From Verrucomicrobia bacterium UBA1731 (GTDB taxonomy: Bacteria > Verrucomicrobiota > Kiritimatiellia > RFP12 > UBA1067): 18,519 bases of DNA. Shown here in pieces: positions 7,801-16,800 of the stretch (positions are counted from its first letter, which is position 1; each line of letters begins with the position of its first letter). Position numbers and translations under genes: made by a program. The notes beneath the pieces were generated by a model. That model was not told the DNA's origin and did no database searches. It saw only the letters and a program-made list of their open reading frames with translations. The stretch is taken from assembly GCA_002317575.1 (NCBI GenBank), contig DCIH01000011.1:1-18519 (forward strand). The letters run 5' to 3'.

Positions 7801-10800
7801 GTTCGCCACGAACTCGAGCGTACCGTCGAGCTCGACCGAACCGCGCGCGGACACCGCACCGCCGTTCGCCTGCTCCGTCGTATTGCGCACCAGCATGCCG
7901 TCGCCTTCGATGGAGACGCTGCCGTTCGCGTAGATGGCGCCGCCCTCGGCACCGTTGTTGACGGCGATCTGCGCATTGTTCGCCATGACCAGCGCAAGAT
8001 CGCCGTTCACATAGATGGCGCCGCCGTTCTTGTCCGCATTGCTGCGGAAGATGTTGGAGCCGTCGAGCGTCAGCGTCAGTTCCGTCGTGCGCTCGCCCGC
8101 CGCATTGAAGACCGCGCCCGCGTCGGTCACGTGACCGCCTTCGAACGTGATGTTCGTCACTTCAATGGATGTGACATCCGTCGCAATGCTGAAGAGCGAG
8201 TAATCCGGTGCGAACACATAGCTGACCGGCGTCTCGCGGTCCTGGGTTTCCTGATTGACGATCTTGCCGTTCGCCTCGATCCACGCCTGGCTGTCGTCCT
8301 GATAGCCGGCCGCGAACCAGAGTCCCGGTTCGGATGTCCGGATGACGAGCTCGCGACCCTCGCCCGCGTCAAGCTTGACATTGGCACCGATCGTAAGCGT
8401 GTCTTCAACCAGGATGACCGCCTTGCCGCCTGTGAAGAGTCCGTCCGCGAACTTGATCGTCTTGCCAGCACCGTTCTTAAGCGCATAGGCGAGCGTACCC
8501 TGGACATCCGGCGTATTCTTGCCGCTGGCCATCGTCACATAGATGACGGTGGCCGTGTCGTCTTCACTGCCATCGGCCGCACGATAATCGTTCGTCGTCG
8601 TGTCGTACGGGGTCGCCAGCGTCTCGGACGGAACCTTGCCGGAGACGGATGTCACCGAACCGTCGAACTTACTCGTCCGGTAAAGGACATTGCCGAAACC
8701 GTCGGACACCAGCGTGATCGTGCCGTGATCCGTCTCATACGTCTGCGTCTCAAGGCGCATGTCCTTCGGATCGTATTCACCGGGCTTGCTGCCGATGTCA
8801 ACGTACCAGACACCCGCCTCGCTCTTGACGAGCGACTTCGTGCCGTACGTGCTGCCGAGATCAAGCGTGCCCTTGTTGGGGTCGGCCTTGTCCACCGTAA
8901 TCGCATCCGCCGTGAGGAGCTTCGTGTTCTCGTAGTGGTCGAAGGTCGCGATTTCGTCCGTACCGGACTTCTTCCAGACCTCATCGCCCTGGTCGTCGAG
9001 TTCCGACACGATGACATTGCCCTCGGCGTCATACGCCGTCCAGACCGCGAGACCGTCATCATCCATCGTCAGATAGATGACATTGCCGGCATCGTCGTAG
9101 ACCATCGTGCCGTTCGCCCGCTTCAGCACGGTCGTCGGCAGTCCGTTCTCGTCATAGAGCGGCTTGTTCGTCTCGGAATCGGATTCGATCAGAATCTTGT
9201 TGCCCGCACGATCCTTGATGACACGGCCGAGTTCGTTCGTCGCGTAGTACTGGACCGGCTCCTTGTCGAGCTTGTTGATGTTCGCGACATTCGCCGGCGT
9301 GTCGTCGAAGTTGAGCTGCGGCGTGCCGGTATCGTCCAGCGCGATATAGACCGCGTGTCCGGTCTTGTCGAGAATCGGCTCGCCGGCGGCATTCGTCCAG
9401 ATGTTGGACGGAGAACCATCCTTGTCGAGATAGCGGTCGCCGTCCGCATCGAGCTCGTTGTAGATTGCCGAACCATCGCTGTTGCACGCGAACTTCTCGC
9501 CCGTCGCGGTCTTGATCGTCATGAGGCACGTCGGCACCTTGACGACCTTATGGGTGACAGGATCGACGAGCGAGCGCGTCACGACCTGTCCGTTCACGCC
9601 GACTTCGACATGCGCATTCGTAACCGTCACACCGCCGAACGTCAACGACTGGGCCGTGTAGATGACATTGCCCGCGATGTCCGTAACGAGATTTCCGTCC
9701 GCATCCTTGTAGGTGAGCCCGTCAATATCGTAAACGACCGCGCCGGTATCGTCCGTCAGCGCATTGAGGACAATGCCCTCGCTATTGTAGATGAGACCGG
9801 TCTGGAGGTTCTTGTAGGCGATCACATTCTCATCGGAATCCTTCACCTTGAGCGCGTTGCCGTCCTTGTCCGTGAGAATGATCTTCTCGTAACCGGCCGC
9901 CGCATCGGACTCCTTGACCTTCTTCGCAGCATCTGCGATGTCCTTATTCGTATTCTCTGTGTCGTAGAAGTCCTTGAAGTAGACGCTGAGGCCGTCTTCG
10001 TCGAACGGCTTGATCTCGTAGACCACCTTGTTGTCCGCCGAGACGACATCCACCATCTTGGTCGTCGGCTCCTGCTCCGGCTGAGTCGGCGGAACCTCCT
10101 CTTGCTTCTGCGCCTGTGCGATCGTCAGCCGCGCGGCATTCTCGTAAACGGCATTCCCGTTCACGTCCTGCGCAACCTTGACCGACACATTGCCCGTCGT
10201 CTCGTCCACGACGAGATACGCCGCGACGTTATCCGCGACCGAGACCTCGTAGGACGTATTGACCGTCTTGTCCGGACCCGTGCTCTTCTCTTCCGGCAGC
10301 ACCAGCTTGAGCGTAACGGTCGTGCCATCGCCGTAGACGACATGCCCGTTGCCATCGGTTGTCGCCGTATAGTCGGTGTCAATGGATGTCGACGTCGTCG
10401 AATGGTCGCCGTTGGAGTCGCTGTACGAGCTGACCGTAACCTCGGTCTTGACGCTCTTCGTCTCGACCTCGACTGGCATGCCGCCTTCACCGACATTGAG
10501 AAGGCCGTCATTACCCGTCGTGAAGATGACGTTATAACCATTGACGCTCGCCGTGTAGGTCGCACCGCCCTCGTCATCGAAGATGTAGGTGCCGTCCGAA
10601 TACGTACGGACCGTAACCTCCTGACCCTTGTAGGTCGAGTAGATGACATGTCCGCAGTTATCCTTCTCGACCTGACGCGTCTCGCCCTCGCCGAGCTTGT
10701 CGATCGACTTGTTGTAGACGAGGTTCGACGGCAGACCATCAGTATCGACCTTCATCTCGCCAGAGGCGCCATCGACCTCGACAATGACCGTATCCGTCGT

Positions 10801-13800
10801 CTTGACACCCAGCGTATTCAGCGTGTCGGAGTCGGCCTTGTAGAGCGCCTGATAGGATTTCTGCTCGATGCGCGTGGAGGCAATGTCCTTCGTCTCCGTC
10901 GTGATCTCGTGCGTTGTCGAATCCGCCGTGAGCTTGAGCTTGCCCTCGCCGGCATCCGCGGTCTTCACGGTCTCGTACGCAAGCAACGCCTTGCGATCGA
11001 ACGTGTCAACAGCCTTGAAGGTAGCATAGGTGACGTCATGCGCAGCCACAGGCTCACCCGTCTTCGCGTCGGTGTATGCATCAATGTGCTTCGTCTGCAC
11101 TTCACCATCGCACTCGGCAATGATTTCCTGATAAACGATCGTCTGCTTGACATCCTTGGTCACCAGCTTGCCGCCATCATAGACGGGCTGCCCGAAATTA
11201 TCCTTTACCACGACCTCAACGGTCTTGGTCTCGGTCTTCACGGTCTTGACATAGACAGCCTTGTTGGCGAGATCAGACGTGTCGCTCTCGTCCACATCAC
11301 AGTAGACCAGTTTTCCGTCCGCATCGTAACCCGGCAGGACGAACTTCAGGATTCTGTCAGCGACTTTATCACCATCGGTATCGATTTCGATCGTGCTCTT
11401 GGCGAGCTTACCGGTCTCGTCGAAGGAGATGGTATTGCCCTTCGCGCCCGGGTTGGCCGCCTGGCCGTCCGTCGTCGCCGGGCCCACATATCCCTCGGTC
11501 GTCGTTTCGAGTCCGTAGTTGGACTCGCTGATGTAGAGCGCGTACTGTCCATCGCCGAGCTGGATGACCTGCTCGCCGTCCAGGAGCGAGGAAACGACCG
11601 GCTTACCGTTCTCACAGACCACGGTCTTCACCGCCGATGTCACGCCATCGACATCGGTGAGGACATACTTCATGACGACACAGCACTCGCCCGTGTGCTC
11701 GACCGTGACGAACTTGCCGTCCGTCTCGCTCCACTCGCACGTGTTATACGTGAACGTATCCTCGCCGTTCTGGCTCCGGAGCGTACCATCGGAATCGATG
11801 AAGTACTTCATCGTGATATCCTCGGTCTTCACCTCGGTCCAGGCCTCCTTCGCAGGAGATATCTCCTCCTTCGTCGGATCGTCGTCGACGTACCTCGCCG
11901 GTTCCGCCGGATGGTCGATGACTTCCGTCACCGTCTGGCCGACGACCACATCATAGAACATGTCAAGTCCGTCCTTTGTCGCCGAGTCCGTACCGGCCGA
12001 ATCCAGGAGCTCATAGCCCTCGCCGACCCAGATGATGCCGTCGATGTTGCCGTCGGAGTCGTAGGTGAAGGCGATATTGGAATCGGCTTCACCGAAGCCG
12101 CACGCGGGGCGTCCGTCAATCGTCATCGGTCCGACATAACCGTCTTCCGTCGGTGCCTTGCCGTACATGTCGGTCGACATGATGATGGCATAGCCGTCGC
12201 CGTCCGTGATCGGATTACCGCCCGAGTTGACGAAGGTCTTCGTCGTCCCGACGGACCACTTGCCGTCCGCATCCTGATCCATGATGATCCAGTTGCCATC
12301 GGCATCCTGCGAAACATGGAGCTGGTTTCCGTCCGAATCCGCCACAAGCGCCGCCGCGGTCGAACTCACCGTCTTGTAGACGGGAACTGTCTCGCCGTTG
12401 AACGTCGTCGTCTGATTCGTCTTGACCTGATCGGTCGTCGTCGTTATCTTGCAGAGGACGCCTTCCGGATAGCCCGTCGTGCGGTTGATGCCGGTCGTGC
12501 CATTCTCAGGTTTGAAGCCCTCCAGAACGAAGGGATTGCCCGCGGGATCGTAGAGCGGCTGCCAATAGCTTTCGACATGCGAACCCTCGACCTTGAATTC
12601 GTACCAATTGCCGTCGGCCGCCTTAACGGCACCTTCCTGTTCTGCTGCCAGCTTATGGATGTACTGGTATGTCTTGCCGTCAGCTTCAGCCACGCCACTC
12701 TCGTAATAATCGCCGTCACCGATGTACTTGAGTTGTTCATCCGTGTACGATGGGGAGATGGTCTCCTGGCCTTCACCCACGAGGAGATAAACCTCCTCGA
12801 GGGTAACTTTCGTCGTCACCTTCTCACCTTCCGAAGTGACAACCTTGTCGGCCGCCGGCTCACCGTTATTGTACGCGAAATATTCCTTCGACACTTCAAC
12901 CGTAGGCTCAGTCTCGCCGTCCTTGAGCGTCTCGGTCGTCGTCGTGTAACACCAGTACTTCTGAACCTCGCTCGAGTGCGTATTCGATCCGCCGTCAGCC
13001 GCGAAGCCGTCCATCGAGTTTACATGCCAGATCTCGTAGTCGTACGTATGCGTCTCGGTGCGGGCAACCTTCATGCCGTCCACGTCGTCGTAGATCTGAT
13101 GCCCGTATTCGTCAAGCACGTCGGTCTCGTAAGTTCCCTGCTTATGGTCGCTCTTCGTGTCCTGATCGTTGAAGGATTCCTTCGTGATCTGCTGGAGGGC
13201 GAGCATCTGGCCGTCCTTATCGACCTCGGTCGTCACATAGGTGACGTCCTTGGCCTCCGCGGCCATCGTGCCATCGTCCTTTTCGCCATACGTCGAACAC
13301 TTGTTCGTCGTCGCGTAGGAACCATCGTCGTTCTTCGCGGTCGAGGTCTCGGTGACGTTGTATTCCTTCTTCGCGAGATTATGGAACGTCGACTTGAGAT
13401 TGCCATTCGCAGCCACCTCGGTCACAATCGTGTTCAGATTCGCGTCATACGTGGAGACCGTAACGCCAGTTCCAGCAGGATCAAGCGCGATCTCCTGCGT
13501 CACCGTCTGGCCGTCGACCGTATTGTAGGAGGTGACGACCTTGCCGGGCTCACCGCCAACCGCATAGACAACCTTGGTCTCGCGCGTACCGTAAAGTTCG
13601 CCCGTCGTCAGGTTGACATAGGTCTCCGCGGCCTTACTGTAAGCCATCACCTGATCGCCGTTCGGATCCATGAGACCCGTCTCGCTGCTGACGGCCCGAT
13701 AAAGATCATCCGTCGGATCATCAGGCGTGCCATTATCCGGCAACGCGTCAATCCACTTGCCTTCCGTCAAATCATACCAGTAGTCCTTGCCGTCCAGCGT

Positions 13801-16800
13801 ATAGATCCGCACACCTTCCGTGCCGAGCGTATGCGTTGCATCGACGAGGTTGAACGTCATCGTACCATCGTTGACGAGCGTGACCGTGTCATTCTGATCG
13901 TCTGCCGTGAGCCACTTGCCGCTGTCATCGCTGATCTTATACCAGAAGGCCGTGACCCCATCGAGCGTCTTCGCCTGAATGGTAACATCACCCGTAACTT
14001 CAGACTTGTTACCTTCGGCATCGACGATATAGATCTTGCCATCGGCAGTGTCATCGGCGTTCTTGAGCGTGAAGCACGTCGTGCCATCCGAAAGCTTCGG
14101 CAATACCGCCGTCTCGTCGGTCACTTCCTCGCCCTCAACCGTCCACTTGGCATTGGCGACGTCCCAAACCAGCGTAACTTCGCCAAAGGTCACCGTATCG
14201 CTGTTGGTATCATCGTCATGCGACGCGCTGAAAGCAAACTCCTCGTTCGCGGACTGATGCTTAACGTCACGGACACGAGTCGTCGAGGAAGCCTTCGCCG
14301 CCTCACGAGCATCCTCATCAGCATAGGTAGCGGCAGCATCATAGGTATAGACGGCCGAACCATTCGTAATCGAGAGATCCAGGATGCCGGCCGCCTGCGC
14401 GAGCGCAAGCACGGTCAGGTCAACCGTGACGTCCTCGTAAACCGGATTGCCGTCCTTATCATAGCCCGTGAACTGCTTGTAGGCGAGTTCCGTCCCACTG
14501 ACGGACGCGCCCGCGGACGCCGAAGCGCCGTTGGCGTCGCCACCGGTCGAAGCGCCGGTCGCGACCGCCGTTCCCGGCACCGCGCCCTCGCAGAAGCCGC
14601 CGATGTTCGTGACGGCCGAGACCACGCTGTTCGCCGCAAGCGCAACCGCCGCATTCATGCCGATATCGATGAGCGCCGCCGCGCAGGCCGCCGGAGACAT
14701 CGGCAGGTAAAGGATACCGTTCGAGGTGTACGTCGCCCAGATGCCCATCGGCGGGACGACGAGGTTCATGAACACCATCGGCACCGGACCCAGCATCGAG
14801 ACCCACGGAATCGGAATGACGAAGCCGCCGACCTGGAATGCGTGAACCGGAAGCGTCGTAATCGTGACGCCCGGAATATAGAAGAGATCCTCCGCCTTGC
14901 CGGCACCGGCCCAGCACTCACGTTTATCTTCAAAGTCACTTGTATCAAAGGAGGCGCCACCGACCGTGAAGTATTTCTTAAACTGTCCATAGCTCGTAGA
15001 ACCATGGAAATAGTTGTAGGCGCACTGATGCGCTTCCGCGACTTCGATGTCGATATCGACCGTGAAGATCGTCGGCACCATCAGCGGATACGGAACGCCC
15101 GGGAGCTGCGTCAGGAAGAACGACGTCGCCGTAATCGCAATCTGCACGCTGCCCGTCTTGGCCTTCGCCTCGGCCACGCTGATTCCATTGCCGGTAACTA
15201 CGATATCCGCATGCTCACCCGGCGTATAATTGCTGGCGTTGGTATCAAACGCCGCACCCCGCACGACGAACGTTGCGCCGTCGAGCATCCACCAGCCGGA
15301 AGCGCCGTCCATGTAGAACGGACCCTGCACCACAGGACGTCCGTAGAAGCCCTTGTCAACGCGCCAGATGAAGCCGTCCGCGCCGCCGCCGATCGGTAGC
15401 ACCGGCACGTACGCCGTGATCGAGCGGAGCTCGTCCACATATGCATCCTTGTGCGCCGTCGCTTCCGCGCCGAGACGGACGATGAACGTTTCCGCCGGCT
15501 TCAACGTGTTGGAGATGAGCACCTGGATATAGGTGGCAGTCGCCGTCACGCAGCCGCCCGTCGCATCCGCCACGAGCGACGCGCTGAGATCGTTGTCTGT
15601 AAGTTCGCAGTGATGCGTGTAGGTAACATGGCCGTTCGCGAACAAGCCGCCGCCGCGCACGTTGTACGTCTCGACAATCGCGTCCGCATCGGCCGTCGCG
15701 ATCGATTCGGAGTTGACGCCGTCAATCGTGTGTCCGATGCCGAGCTTCTGATCCTCAGTAAGATACTGCGCCTTCGTCACGATCGCGTTCGCAATCGCGC
15801 TCGAACCCTCGGTCGTGGCGAGCGCACTCGCCGAAATCGTGTTGCCGACGAACTTGCAATTGGTGATGACGGACTCGCCCGTGCCGCCCGCATAGGCGCC
15901 GGCACCCTCGGCGTTGAGGTAGTCCATCCAGAGGAGCGCATCGGAGTCGACATTGATCGCGCCGTTGTTGATCATGTTGACGAGGATGCCCGCAAAGCCC
16001 GGCACCGCATCAAGCCATGTGAACACCGCAGACGCCACGTTGTCCTTCGCGGCGCACGTCACGCTGACGTCGATCTTGTTGTTGTTGAACGTGGAATCGG
16101 TCGCCGTCAGCGCGCCGCCCGTATAGGCGCCACCACCCTTGGCGTTGAGGCCATTGAAGAAGACGAGACCCGCAGAGGTCGAGGTCTTGCCGACACCCAG
16201 AATGCCGAACGCCGCCGAGAAGACGGTGCCGCCCGAGGATTCGGAGATGACGTTTGCGGTAATGCTGTTCTCGTTGAACGTGCTCTTGGCGACCGTGAGA
16301 TCGCCCTCCGCCATGACACCGGCACCGAGGACATCCACATTATCGAGGATGAAGCGCGTCGTACCCGACTTGAACGCGCTCTTGTAGGAAACATTCAGAT
16401 CGTTCCTCGTGGCGTCGACACCCGTGAGCTTCATCGTGCCGCCGCCATAGACACCGCCGCCTTCGACGTAGGTGTGATCGATCGAGAAGTTGAAGCGACT
16501 CAGATTGAGCGCGCCGTTGATGGCCTTGAGGACCACATTGAGCGCATCCTCAATCCAACCGCCGAACTTGGTATTGCCGAAGTTACCGAGATCGACACCG
16601 CCGCCATCCATCGAATCCGTCGCGAGTCCCAGCTCGAGATCGAACTTCGTCTGCGCGAGCATCTGAATCGCCATTTCGGCGAAGAGGCCCATGCCGTTGT
16701 TACGGGCCATCACATCGCCCGCCCACGAATCGATGTCAATCGTGATGTCGTTGTTCGTGATGTCGATCGTGTAGTCTTCCGTCGTAGCCGTGGCCTTTGA

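Larger units (their letters stand above)
8560..14485 (-). repeat. Asp/Gly/Thr-rich repeat region of the giant protein with a DxxG[NHQA]xxY signature
   Basis: About 1,970 residues of beta-strand-like sequence are dominated by D, G, T, V, K and E. The signature D-x-x-G-[NHQA]-x-[VIL]-Y recurs 11 times, at 14437-14460, 13090-13113, 11179-11202, 10639-10662, 10333-10356, 10144-10167, 9730-9753, 9658-9681, 9346-9369, 9073-9096 and 8680-8703. Looser DxDGN and DDxGxxVW versions lie between. Two motifs resemble thrombospondin type 3 calcium loops. A Pro/Gln/Glu-rich hinge (VPPTQPEQEPTT) lies near 10060-10110. It superficially recalls YD or RTX repeats but fits neither periodicity. It is probably an extended, possibly calcium-stiffened stalk between the two beta-helix blocks (inference). 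Confidence 0.65.

Noticed and set aside
8560..14485. RTX calcium repeats or Rhs/YD repeats in the Asp-rich region
   Set aside because: No tandem GGxGxDxxx nonapeptides and no regular YD periodicity are present; the DxxG signature is irregularly spaced.
4834..15399. Plus-strand open frame of 3,521 codons
   Set aside because: It is in exact antisense codon register with the giant gene, its product is rich in Arg, Asp, Val and Leu with no domain pattern, and strong avoidance of TTA/CTA/TCA in the real gene explains the lack of stops.
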